In this document: positions 34,444-45,145 of the stretch, piece after piece
Position numbering within the stretch: the first letter of the stretch is position 1
Layout of the letters: each line of letters starts with the position of its first letter
Source of the DNA: Chionoecetes opilio
Taxonomy: Eukaryota > Arthropoda > Malacostraca > Decapoda > Majidae
DNA: 64,000 bases
NCBI GenBank assembly: GCA_016584305.1
Contig: JACEEZ010001253.1
Span: 96,001 to 160,000 of the forward strand
Direction of reading: 5' to 3'
Notes under the pieces: model-generated
Told to the model about the DNA's origin: nothing
Databases searched by the model: none
Seen by the model: only the letters and a program-made list of their open reading frames with translations
Position numbers and translations under genes: made by a program

Positions 34444-35087
34444 GGGCTATATACAAGAACTTTTCTCCGCCCGATGTGTCGGGCCGCGGCATACAGGAAT
34501 CATTTCAAAACATCGACTCGTCGCGCTCCACTGGTTGCGTTGAGTCAGCTGATTGCACATCCCACCTCCATCCCGCTCTGCCTTATTCCATCCTATTTCT
34601 TCCCAGACCATTACAGGTGAGTTTTCAACACAACCGAGAGTAACATGCATACCTTGTGAATGCACACTTGTCATAATTAAGGTAAAATCAGGTCCAGGAG
34701 GCCTTATATAGGTGTGTGAAGTTGTGAGGAAGCCAGGCGGCGGCGGGAGGATGGAGGTCAGCCATTGTGTGGAGCAGTACTGGCGGGCCGTTCAAATGTA
34801 CTCGCAAGCATAATTCGGGCCCATTTTGTCTGCACCAACGCCTCAGACAAGTGGCGAACACTAACTAAGCTATTATTTTGATGTTAGAAATTATAAATTT
34901 CACTAGTAAAATGTATTAGATATGTATAAAACAGTCAAAATACTGATGCCACTTTGGGCTCGCTTGTGTTGGTACGACTGTCAAATATCCACCAGTCGGG
35001 GCATTTCTTGTAGATGCCACCAGTGGAGGTACGACGGTGGAGAATCTCCACCGGCCAGGATTTGACGAGCATTCTTGAATATAGCCC
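34444..35087 (+). mobile_element. GGGCTATAT-end MITE, copy 2
   Basis: 644 bp, flanked by TAA on both sides (34441-34443 and 35088-35090). The ends are GGGCTATATACAAGAA and TTCTTGAATATAGCCC. TWA-type three-base duplications fit PIF/Harbinger MITEs. It sits between the left long arm and the decayed gene, so it inserted after that element. Confidence 0.92.
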
Positions 35088-35164
35088 TAAGACCACACAC
35101 ACACAGTAGCACAAATTTGAGTTTTATGTGAAACCCTCATGCCATTCATGTTTAAATAGTTTTA

Positions 35165-37445
35165 TATGACTATATAATTTACATTTTTCTTTTCAGGAAA
35201 AATTAGAGTCCTTAAGTTTGGAACCAGAGGTCAAGAAACAAAGGTTATACATTGATCCGGCAAAGTGCATCTTCTGTCATGATATATTCAATCAGAAAAA
35301 TAAAAAGGGAGATCCTGTAACACCTAATCTACAGAAAATAGACACTTTGTTTCAGTCTGCTCATGACAGGCAAGATGCTACTACTGCTATGCTACTGTTA
35401 GAACATTAGTGTAACATTAGAAATGGAAGAATCAAAATGAGTCACCATCGAACATGTAGGTCAATATACACTATGCCCAAAGACGGACAATCATGTGTAG
35501 AAAAATGCCAGAAGGAGAGTGAAAAAAATATAAGTGACGGAACACAAAGTAATAATATGAACAGTCCACCTCATACTTTACCAAGGAGACGAGAGTCTTT
35601 CCAGTGGAAAAGTGACTGTTTTGTTTGTGGGAAGCCTTGTCATGCAAAAAAACGGAAAACATGGTCTATGGTACAGTCTTCTATTGATGACAAAGGTGAG
35701 AATTTGTACAATAGTGTTAGATGCAGCTCGAAGAATCAAAGACCAGGTAATGCTTAATAGGCTCCTTGGTGTTGTGAATGGTGATCTAGTTGCTGTGGAA
35801 GTTCGTTACCATAGAGATAAGAGTTGTGTAACAAATTATACTAATGAACGGAACATAGCAGCTTTATCACCAGCAGACAGCAATACAAACATCATTATTC
35901 AACAAGTTATTCATGAGTTCAAGAAAGCTATTATTGAAGACAAACAAGTCATTCCATTCACCAAGCTGAGACACAGATATATCGAACTAGAAGGGTCCAC
36001 AATGACAAAAGGATTTGCAAGAAACATTAAGAGACTTGCAAACTGCATGGCCGGAGGTGGCCTTCATACCACAGCCAGGAACATCAGATTTGGTCTGCAG
36101 TGGAACAGTCAAGTGTTGGGGATGCTATCAAGAAAGCTTATCTGCTCAACCAAACTCTTGCTGATGTTGAAGAAGATAACTTGGAAGATCTATGACAGCA
36201 ATGCAGTAATAAGAATGCTTCCATTTCCAAGAAAAGAGGAAGATGCCACCTTCAAAGACCTAGCATCAGACTTTACAGCTTTTGTTCTTCAGAAAGCCAG
36301 TCAAATTGGAACTCGTCACAAATCCACCTTATATTTGATCGGAATTATGAAGAGAGTGTCAAATCACAGGCAAGAATAAAGCGTGGAGGTAATGACCAAG
36401 CTGTTGCGTATAACATAGCTGTTGGTGGCAGAGTACATGTCAACAAGGACACATTTCTCAGCAATTCAAGCAATAAAGCACCACTTGCAAGAGTCTACAC
36501 TAAGTACTTGTCAAGCACAGCTGATTTACCACAAAGCCTTGAAGTGTACACTAGTGGAGGCAATGACAACCATGCAGCAAGAATTACTGCCCAAAAAATT
36601 GAGACTGTCCCTGAACTGGAATCCAACCACGAGGAATCAGACACCAGGATCATACTCCACTGCATACACGCTGTTAAGCAGGGTGCTACTAAAATTGTGG
36701 TCCATAGCCCAGATACTGACGTACTTGTACTACTTGTACATCATTGTCAAACAATTAACTGTGAAGAGTTGTATTTGCTTACAGGCAGAGAGGGAAAGCA
36801 TACAAGTCTGATAGATACATCCCAATACATGAGCTGTTTAGAGCGCTTAGACCAGAACAACATGCCATTATCCTGTCTGTCTACTGCTTATCTGGTTGTG
36901 ACACAACAAGCTCATTTGTTGGTCATGGAAAAAAGACAGCATTCAAAGTAATGATGAAGAATTCAAAGCAGATACAAGCATTATCATCTCTAGGAACAGG
37001 GAAACCCACCACTAATGAAGTAAATGCTGCTCATAAATTTGTTTTTGCATTATATGGAGGACGAGAGGAAACCCTCCTAGAGTTACGATGCAAGTTAGCT
37101 CTCCGAAAAATTGCACCACAAAAGCTGCCACCGACAGAAAACAGTCTGTACCAGCACATCCTGAGAGTAGCATACCAGTTGTTTGTGTGGAAGGAAGCTG
37201 CTACTGGAATGTTGGAGGTTAAAGATGTCACGAAATTTGGATGGGAGAGGAATGTTGATACTAAACAGCTTCAACCAATCATGATGACACAGCCTTGTGC
37301 TCCACCTGAATTACTCAACGACATCCTCTGCTGTTGTGAAGACTGCAACGAGGATTGCAGTTGCTTGGTGAACAACCAGTCCTGCACAGCTGACTGCGTG
37401 TGTAGAGCAGCATTACCAGGCGTAGTGAACATGGACGAGGATGAC
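35165..37445 (+). pseudogene. Decayed gene: N-terminal Cys motifs, SPDTD and GCDTTS motifs, Cys-rich tail
   Basis: Coding can be followed for about 2.3 kb on the plus strand through at least one in-frame stop (35407) and several frameshifts (about 35700, between 36030 and 36400, about 36860). Parts in order: CIFCHDIF zinc-finger-like start with a following YHRTCR-like stretch; CFVCGKPCH; a long helical region (LDAARRIKDQVM, FTKLRHRYIELEG); then SNHEESDTRIILHCIHA, IVVHSPDTDVLVLLVHH and, after a frameshift, SGCDTTSSFVGHGKKTAFK. The end is a cysteine cluster with CxC spacings (37318-37410). I recall the DTDVL/GCDTTS combination from a very abundant metazoan protein family, possibly a PIN/FEN-like nuclease fold. 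That is unverified. It lies between long inverted arms (33859-39459), and a MITE cuts its 3' end at 37449. The copy is dead. Confidence 0.7.
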
Positions 37446-37448
37446 TTT

Positions 37449-38167
37449 GGGCTATATTCAAGAACTTTTCTCCACCCGTTGCATCGCGGAGCGGTATACA
37501 AGAATCAACAGAGGTAACGCAACGGGTGGAGATATGAGTCAGCTGATTCGCGACACCATGCAGATCCCACCTTCATCTCGCTGTGCACTTATTCCATCCT
37601 ATTTCTTCCCAGACCATTACAGGTGAGTTTTCAACACAACCGAGAGTAACATGCATACCTTGTGAATGCACACGTGTCATAGTTAAGGTAAAATTAGGTG
37701 CAGGAGGCCTTATATTGCTGTGAGAAGTGGTGACGAAGGAGAGCGGCTGTGGTGGTGGTGGTCCGCCATATTGCTTTGTGGCGGCTGGCCACATGTTCAT
37801 GGGACGGGATGTACGTACATCCCGTCCCACAGGGATGTACGTACATGCCGTCCCAAGCCCACTCAGGCCCATTTTTTCTTCCTCAATGCCTCAGATAAGT
37901 GGCGAATACTAACAAAGCTATTACTTTAATGGCAGAAATGATAAATTAGGCTAGTAAAAGGAATTAGATAGGTGTAAAACAGTCAAAATACTGATGCCGC
38001 CTTGGACTCGCTTGTGTTGGTACGCCTGCTTTTGCAGCCACTGCGTGTGTTGGTACGACTGTCAAATATCCACCAATCGGGCATTTCTTGTAGATGCCAC
38101 CGGTGGATGTAAGACTGTGGGGAATCTCCACCGGCCGGGATTTGACGAGCATTCTTGAATATAGCCC
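37449..38167 (+). mobile_element. GGGCTATAT-end MITE, copy 3, inserted in the decayed gene
   Basis: 719 bp, flanked by TTT (37446-37448 and 38168-38170), with ends GGGCTATATTCAAGAA and TTCTTGAATATAGCCC. It follows the codons for MDEDDF of the decayed gene, so it disrupted that gene's C-terminus. It differs from copy 2 by an inserted palindromic block at about 37795-37855. Confidence 0.92.
37801..37828. repeat. Perfect 28-bp palindrome within MITE copy 3
   Basis: The half-site is GGGACGGGATGTAC. An imperfect version follows at once (37831-37854). The block is absent from MITE copies 1 and 2. Confidence 0.9.
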
Positions 38168-38948
38168 TTTATGTGTACAAATCCACTCACTCTGAGTGCA
38201 TTCTGTGAGATGAGCAATGATTGTGACTGATTAATGTAATGATTCAACAAACTGCTAAAAATACGTACTATTATTTATTTTCAAGTTTTACTTGGTTCAG
38301 CTGACAGCGACAATTATGATTTGTTTAACAATTTTGCTTAATATGCTTGTAAAATCCCACTCTATAATAGCTACATACTATCATTTAGTTACTGGGATTG
38401 CCAAGAAACATTTGGTGTTTATATGATTTACTCTACACGCATGTTAAATTGTCATCATGTACAGTTGCCCAACATTGTTTGCGGCATTGCCAAGAAACAG
38501 TATGTTTCGATCCAATTCCAGCAGCACCTAGTGAGCCATACCGATATTTTTTTTGGGAGACTACATAAAATGATTCAATCATTTATTTTAATTAGTATCA
38601 CTCTGTTTAAAGTAACTGTATAGGTTTACAAAATGAAATATTAGATTTTTTTTTTTTTGGTTATCCAAGAACTACTTTATGACCTAATTTGATATCCGTT
38701 AATTAACATCATATGAATGCCTTCTTATTTAGAATACAATATACAGAGAAAATAAGAGGCCTACTTGAGTTATTTTATTTACAATACGGTTGTTTTCATT
38801 TATTTGTAGTGACCTGGTGTTACTTTGGGAAAGAAGAAACCTTATTTAAAAATAATATCATAATCTTAAGCAGCAGTGGCCAAGGCCACAGAGCGGGGTC
38901 CATGGTCAGGGTGGCGCACACCCATTTTCTTAAAAAAAAAAAATTCTT
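38168..38948. other. Unassigned inner part of the long-arm element
   Basis: AT-rich sequence between the MITE and the right arm. It should contain any remaining 3' coding of the decayed gene, but I cannot recognise any. Confidence 0.45.
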
Positions 38949-39639
38949 TATTTTATCCTTACTCGGTTGCAAAAAGCGGTAACGAACTACGGTTTATTGT
39001 ATTGGAAAGCTTGATTATGTATCTTTCTACAATTATAAGTGAACGAAATAGCTAGAACTAATATTTCCTATTAAAAAAAAGAAATACATTTTCAAAAACG
39101 TCAAAATGTCTATATTTTTAAAGTTATGGTTGCTGTGATTTCCTTAATTTACAACCTATAGTATTATTTTTACAACCAATCGATAGAACATTTATCTGGC
39201 TTCATTTTGAGACCTTCAGCAGTGCAATAGCTGTAATGGTTGTGGCGGGAGAGTCTTCGAAGTGACTGAAACTGACGCGTGGAATTTTAGCCTGTCGGCA
39301 GTATATATGTGTTGATTTCTCAGCTCGCACAAGGTTTTGCAAGGGCTATCATACCATTTCATGTTATTCAGACATATATGAACATATCTAGGTATGATAG
39401 ATAATGTGGTACTGTCGTGCACCCTTGACCCCACCTAAGCTGAAAAAGTTGCAGCACTAACAGTGCTAAGTGGCTGTAGTGGCTGCCCAGGAGGTCCTTG
39501 TTTGTTTACCGCGTTGCTCAACGTTGTTGCAGATTCATTATGTCGCCCTTAGCGTCCCTTGGTGTGATACGGAGTTGAACCCTGCTGGTCACTGGCGTAG
39601 ACCAGTGACACAAGGGGACCTGCAGAGGGCAAGTTAAAA

Positions 39640-39818
39640 AGGCACTTAAAATATGCACTAACGCATCACTAACAACCCCTTTGCATTCTTTTAGTACTCT
39701 GGGATACACTTCATCTGGTCCTGGTGACTTAAAATTCTTCATTCCGTCTATATCTTCTTCTACCATTTCCCTAGTTATCACAATATCTTTGTGATAACTA
39801 GGGAAATGGTAGAAGAAG
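39640..39818 (-). mobile_element. LINE fragment (RT N-terminus) ending in a hairpin
   Basis: The minus strand encodes DIDGMKNFKSPGPDEVYPRV and LKECKGVVSDALVHI, the region just upstream of RT in family A-like LINEs. At its 5' side 39754-39783 and 39789-39818 are perfect 30-bp inverted copies with a 5-base loop (half-site starts CTTCTTCTACCATTTCCCTA). Confidence 0.8.
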
Positions 39819-39829
39819 GTACTATAGAG

Positions 39830-40058
39830 TAGCATAATCCACTCATCCTGGGCGGCACGCGCAGCAGCGCAGGAATCCTGTTCAAACTCGGAACGGCTAC
39901 TTTGGAAATTGCAGACATATTTTCTTTTGTCGAAGTAAATTCACAAATGCAAATCCGCAATTTTTTAGTTGTCCGCACATCCGCAAACGAATTAGGACTT
40001 CCGTATATGCGGAGGTTGCAGAATGGGGAAACGTTTGCGGAAGTGCCCATCTCTTATT
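39830..40058 (-). mobile_element. hAT-like MITE, copy 2
   Basis: The reverse complement of the element at 27191-27420: starts (minus strand) AGAGATGGGCACTTCCGCAA, contains TTTGCGGA and CTTCCGCA words, and ends near CCCAGGATGAGT. The copies differ by about a fifth of positions, so both are old. Confidence 0.65.
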
Positions 40059-40352
40059 ACGATACATTGCCGCACTCAAATTATCATAAAATCACTGGGT
40101 GGAATTGTGTTAGAACATGTTCAGTATCATAGCACTGTGCCAGATCGTCTCATCCAGTAATTATCCATCTAAAACACATGCAAAAAAAGTGAGTTAACTA
40201 AGTTGTATGCAGAGAGCAACATCTTAACCAAACAGGCTTACTACAAAAGATGATAACAGCCCATACGCTTGGAGAAAATGTTGTCTTTATAACTATGAAA
40301 TAATCATCACTTTTACAAGGAAAAAATGGGATACATTAAAGAAACATCTAAC

Positions 40353-40526
40353 CTGGAAGTCTGTCACCCATGTTTCTATTTCCTTCACCCTCAGCAGCAA
40401 GTCAGCATACCAGGTTGTCAAGCCTAGGGTTGAAGAGTATGCTCGTGCAGTCCATGTGCTCGGAACTTGATCCAAAAATAACGACTCACAAAGGTCTTCC
40501 ATTGTTGATGTCATCTTCAGTTCCCC
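40353..40526 (-). CDS. Axonemal dynein heavy chain, exon B
   Basis: On the minus strand, 174 bp encode exactly 58 residues in phase 0 after an ATAG acceptor and before a GTTAGA donor. The peptide starts GELKMTSTMEDLCESLFLDQ and continues with VPSTWTARAYSST, then LTTWYADLLLRVKEIETWV. The family blocks LFxDxVPxxW, AYPSxxGLxxW and DLLxRxxELExW sit just before the FFNPQSFL block encoded by exon C. Exon A (48075-48257) joins upstream at codon LK|GE and exon C joins downstream at DFQ|VPSS, giving an unbroken alignment with axonemal beta heavy chains as I remember them. One of the two downstream introns, 16605-40352, is 23.7 kb of transposon-filled DNA. The exon has no stop, indel or missing key residue. 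Confidence 0.94.
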
Positions 40527-41059
40527 CTATGAGAATCAAGAACAAAACCAATTGTATGAATGTCCATGAGACACAAGACTAGGAAATGAGAAAGACCTTG
40601 CATTTTTTTTTTTCAAAAGTTAGGTGACATAACTACTATATAATATTGGCATCAATTATACTTTGTCCTATTGATGCTTGTATTAAGGACACTGAACACT
40701 GCAAGGAACTACAATAAACCCAACCTAATTTTATATCATGGAGCTAAGCACTGATTTTTAATGCAAATTGTTGTTTACAATACGTGATGACTTCCTTTAC
40801 TTGACCAAAGACGTATAGGACCTAAGAAAAGTAGTACATCCAATCGCTGACTTACGGTTAATGTTACTGACTTACGGGTTATGTTCTGACAAGCTGGTCA
40901 TAACTCGATTTAGACGAAAATTGGACATTAGATGATACGATAATCCTCTGATATGAGTTGCGGAAATGTTCACCTAATTCACTGAACAAACGATTTTAAC
41001 TCAATGATACGAGCATGGTGATACATGCTTGAATATTTTCCCGTAATTTTGTGCTGATG
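40527..41059. other. Dynein intron, unassigned
   Basis: AT-rich intron sequence just upstream of exon B; no repeat or gene recognised. A T-run with AAAAGTTAGG (about 40603-40623) lies upstream of the acceptor. Confidence 0.5.
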
Positions 41060-41300
41060 TAATCTTTAAATCATTGTCCCTCTATCTCTCTTCACTTCAT
41101 CCATGTAGTTTACTACCCGTGTTCGTACTGCCCTTTCCACTCCACCCTCGCTATCTAATATATCACCAAGATAACAAAACGGTTACACTTTTTATATTAG
41201 ACCACCATCCACTTCTATAGTTTCTACCTCTTCCTCTTCTACCGGTCCCCCTCCGTTGATTCTTCTTACACACGCTAGACAGCAGAAATCTCTCCTCCTT
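41060..41300 (-). mobile_element. LINE family B fragment
   Basis: Matches 3770-3970 over about 200 bp in the same strand sense: CATCCATGTA, CTACCCGT, CACTTCTATA, TTTC, GACAGCAGAAATCT tracts. Flanked on the right by a short CCT run (41338-41361). Confidence 0.75.
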
Positions 41301-41754
41301 CCAGTCATATGTATATCGATGTAATGTCTCTGTCTTCTTCCTCCTCCTCCTCCTCCTCCTCTTTCCAACCAACAAAGGAAGATATAAACACTACGCTAAG
41401 ACTCATGTCAGTAGGAGGATGAGGAAATAAAAGGAAAGACACAATACCGACAGTCTCACACACACGAATAACTGGAGTCAAAGCCAGTTCCTGCTCACAG
41501 GTCAAGTATGTATCAACATGTAATCACGATCCAAGTGACCTCAGTTACCTCACCCAGGCTGGTAGGGATATTGAAGGGGGTATACGTCACCCCCCGCCAC
41601 CATGTTAGTTTTTCCTAAATCTCGTCTGCTCCTTTTGTACGACTCATCTTTCTCTTTTATGTCTTTTTCCGTCTCCATTTCTAAACTTACATGGTCACTC
41701 TTTCCAATGGGGCTGTTTAAGTTTAATAAATTTATTACGCCCGAAGGCGACAAA

Positions 41755-41755
41755 C

Positions 41756-41840
<85 letters not shown>
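41755..41840. repeat. (AT)n microsatellite, with (CA)n nearby
   Basis: AT run with one AATATA break. An interrupted CA run follows at 41901-41955. Open frames of Ile/Tyr and Thr/His repeats over them are artefacts. Confidence 0.96.
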
Positions 41841-41956
41841 TGACAGGCATGGCCATGGAATAAATGGTTACAGAGCACTCGTGTCTCGCAGGGCACGCTA
41901 AACACACTCACACACACACACACGCACACACACACACACACACGCACACACAAAGG

Positions 41957-42905
41957 GACAAAGTATATGTAGACAGTCAAGGGAGTCGGCAACGAGCGGG
42001 CTGCACAAAGGAAGCACCACCTGGTCACCGAACTCTGCCCCGAGGAGTACGACGACCAGGCGACGAGGCGGCGGCGGCGCGGGCAGGGGGTGAGGAGCGG
42101 GCAGAGGGTGTGGCGCGGGCACCACACGGGGGAGGCGCTCTGGGGGCGACGGCAGCAGGCAAGTTATCGAAACGAGCGGCAAGGAGATCCACCTTCTCCG
42201 CGAAGGTGGCGACGGAAGCAATAATGACCTTCTGAGAGTCAACCAAGGTCTGCAGGGAAGTCTCCAAAGTGGCGTGCTGTTCAACCAAACGATCCAGGTG
42301 AGCTTCGACTCCATCAAAAGCCGCTTCAAGTGAAGAAATCCGGGACTGGAGAGCGGCAACAGTATAGCGGAGTGCAGTCACCTGCGGAGAGACCGAAGTG
42401 GTAGTTAAGGCAGGGGAAGGTGTACTGCGGGGAGGTGGTGGTGGAGGTGAGAGTTGTGGCATTTTCGCGGCAGCGGGAGCGGTGACAACCTGGCGTCTTG
42501 CACAGCTGTGCCAGACGTTAACCCCGGCTTGGTGACAACGGGGACACTTCCAGAGAGAGGTGTCCGGCGGGGAGACCTGAGGAGGCGTCGAGGCTGAATC
42601 AGAAGCAGAGGCTGGTGGTGGAGGGGGGGCGCGGTGAGGGCACGAGCTGGAATCGTGGGGGCCGGATCACCACGCACACCGCTCCGCCGCGGAACAATAC
42701 CAAGAGATGTGACCGAAGTCCCAGCATCGAAAGCACCACGGTTGCTCATCCTTCATCCTGCGAAATTCACAGGATGGTAGGCAGGGAAGGAAGCAAAAGG
42801 CGACACTCGTGGGAGGTGGCTGAGGAAGGCTCCAAGTAACGAGCAAACGGTTAATAGCCGAGCCCTTCTGGTAAAAACGGCGAGCCGAGTAGATGCATCG
42901 AGCCG
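41957..42905 (-). pseudogene. LINE ORF1-type protein with CCHC knuckles
   Basis: Read on the minus strand. A hydrophobic, arginine-rich start is followed by a CCHC-like knuckle (CFRCWDFGHISWYC) near 42705. A second Cys/His set around CAW...SGPHDSSSC is broken by an in-frame TGA. A third pattern is CPRCHQAGVNVWHSC. Then come proline-rich sequence and a coiled coil with heptad leucines and valines (42462-42200: LRYTVAALQSRISSLEAAF, LEQHATLETSLQTLV), ending in an Ala/Pro/Arg-rich tail. This order matches ORF1 proteins of Jockey-type LINEs, which bind the element RNA. It might belong to the same family as the RT at 54040-56650, but no linked RT proves that. A stop and at least one frameshift (about 42748) break it. 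Confidence 0.68.
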
Positions 42906-43960
42906 ATCAATCCATAATGCTCTCTTTCTATGTCTCCATGTTTTGCCAAGCATTATTCTCTCCATTCCTCTTTGGGCACTTTGACGTTTTCGTTCCAGGA
43001 CTTTCGTAAGACTCCAAGTTTCAGATCCATATGCTGGTAGAATGCACTGATTATATGTTTTTTTCTTCAGTGATAGTGGAAGATTATTTTTCATAACATT
43101 GTGTTGTTTACCAAAAGCACTCCATCCCATCCCTAATCTTCTTTTGATTTCTTTTTCATGATCTGAACTTGCACCAATTTTCTGTCCTAAGTAAATGTAT
43201 TCCTGGACACATTCTATTCATCATATATTTAAATTTCATGGTCTAGTATGTAATTCTTGAACAAAACCCTAAGTTTTATTCATATTCATCTTTAAACCCA
43301 CTTTATGGCTTTCTCTGTGCAACTGCAAAATCATCTGCTGTAGTTCGTTCATCTGTCCATTCGCTCATTAGTACAATATCATCAGCAAATCTATGATTAT
43401 GAAGATATTCTCCATTTATCTGAATTCCTGCCTCTTCACATTCCAAGTTCTTAAAAAGGTTCCTCTAAAACCGCCGGGAACAGTTTAGGAGAAAAAGTGC
43501 CGCCTTGTCTGACCCCTTTCTGTATTGGTATTTTATCACTGATCTTATGTAGCTTTATAGTGGCAGTGTTTTCCTTATAGATGTCTTCTAATACCTTCAC
43601 ATATATTTCTTTTACCCCCTGTCTCCTGAGTGCTTTCATAACTGCTGAAATTTCCATTGAGTCAAAGGCTTTTTCAAAGTCTATGAAAGCCATGCATAGC
43701 AGCTTGGTGTATTCTGTATATTTTTCAACTACTTGATTAATGACATGTTTGTGGTCAGTTGTTGAATAAACACTCCGTAATCCTGCTTGTTCTGTCGGCT
43801 GGTTTGAGTCCAGCGTTGCACTAATCCTATTCATGAGCACTTTTGTAAAAAGCTTGTATACTACAGACAGTAGACTTATTGGACGATAGTTTTTTAGGTC
43901 TTTGATGTCTCTTTTCTTGTGAATTAGTATTATTATAGCATTTTTCCAAGTACTTGGTAC

Positions 43961-45145
43961 GTTCCTGGTGGAACGCCGACGAGAGTTTCGACAGGGGATG
44001 CTTGCAGCCTATGTTGATCTCAAGAAGGCGTTTGACTCAGTGCATCGTGAGTCACCTGGGATCTAATGCGATTTCGCGGGATTCCTGCAAGGACTATTGG
44101 TTTGATGACTGGTCTGTACTCTGGGACTGAGAGTGCTGTGAAGTGTGAGGAAGGTGTATCCAGCTTCATTCCTGTTAATACAGGAGTGAGGCAAGGGTGC
44201 GTCCTTGCCCCATCACTTTTCAACACTTGTATGGACTGGGTATTGGGCAGAGTTGTAGATCAAAGTGATTGTGGAGCATCTCTCGGCAACACCAAGATCA
44301 CTGATATTTTTTTTGCCGATGATGCAGTAATTTTTGCTGAGTCGCTGAAGGTCCTGGTGATGGCTCTCGAGGCGCTGCACGAGGAGGCAAGGCCTTTGGG
44401 ACTTGAGGTTTCCTGGCCTAAGACCAAGGTCCAGGTGTTTGGAGGCTTACTAGATGGAACAGTACAGTCTGTACATGCGTGCGGCGAGGACATTAAGATC
44501 TTGGAAAGTTTTACATACCTTGGTAGCGCAGTCCATAATGACGGCGGGTCACGTCAAGAAGTCTTAAGGCGGATTGGCATAGCCCACGGTGTTATGGACT
44601 TGCTCAGCAGGAGTATTTGGCGTTGTCGGTACCTGTGCAGAAGGACAAAGATCCGGATCTTCAAGTCGCTTGTGATCCTTGTCTTACTCCATGGTTGTGA
44701 GACATGGACACTAAATAGCGACCTGAAGAGACGAATCAATGCCTTTGGTAAAAAGTGTCTTCGCAGAATCATGGGGTATCGCTGGGATGATTACGTGTCA
44801 AATCAGCGATTGCACCGTGAGACTGAATCGAGGCCTATTACCTGCATAGTCCGTCAGCGCCAACTTCGGCTATATGGGCATGTGACACGCTACCCTGAAA
44901 CCAATCCTTCCCATCGGGCCTTCCCATCGGGTTGTATCTGTAAGAGACAATCCGGCGTGGAGGAGGCCAAGGGGGCGTCCACAAGGCTCGTGGCTGGGGC
45001 AAGTTGATGTTTCTTGTCGAGAGCTGCTTGGTATGGGAAGGGAGCCTGCATGGGGACTCGCGCGTGGTGATCCCCGGGAGTGGCGTCGTAGGGTGGGCGA
45101 GGCGACGCGCCCCCCGGCGTATGCCCCCAATGATTGATTGATTGA
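43961..45145 (+). mobile_element. LINE family D, 5'-truncated copy nested in LINE E
   Basis: An insertion of 1,185 bp into the RT coding of LINE E, flanked by TTGGTAC on both sides (43954-43960 and 45146-45152); two bases of the right copy could belong to the tail. It ends in TGATTGATTGATTGA. LINE E codons on either side join directly (CSVP|STWK), which fixes the boundaries. Compared with the other D copies it carries a 13-bp tandem duplication of CCTTCCCATCGGG-like sequence at 44907-44932. Confidence 0.92.
44066..45007 (+). pseudogene. Non-LTR reverse transcriptase, C-terminal part (LINE D)
   Basis: 313 residues stay open. Just upstream, [16 protein letters not shown] holds the first catalytic Asp but runs into a stop (about 44064). 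Inside come VNTGVRQGCVLAPSLFNTCM, the catalytic FADD box (IFFADDAVIFAESL), LEALHEEARPLGLEVSWPKT, LESFTYLGSAVHNDGG, HGCETWTLNSDLKRRI and the C-terminal RQRQLRLYGHVTRYPE. A 13-bp duplication (44907-44932) shifts the frame so the last 30 residues are aberrant. The best-preserved D copy here, but truncated and broken. RT primes on nicked chromosomal DNA and copies the element RNA. Confidence 0.88.

Larger units (their letters stand above)
33859..39459. mobile_element. Candidate large DNA transposon with about 510-bp inverted arms
   Basis: Left arm 33859-34379 and right arm 38949-39459 are inverted copies with a few per cent difference. Markers include AGTGCTGCAAC at the outer end, GTGCACGRCAGTACCACAT, TTTTGCAAGGGCTATCATA, TCTCAAAATGAAGCCAGATA, and CAACCGAGTAAGGATAAAAT at the inner end. 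They enclose 4.6 kb containing one decayed gene (35165-37445), two copies of a MITE (34444 and 37449) and unassigned DNA. Long inverted arms around a single gene are the layout of a DNA transposon. Exact outer ends and target duplication are unresolved, so the class is unknown. Confidence 0.6.
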
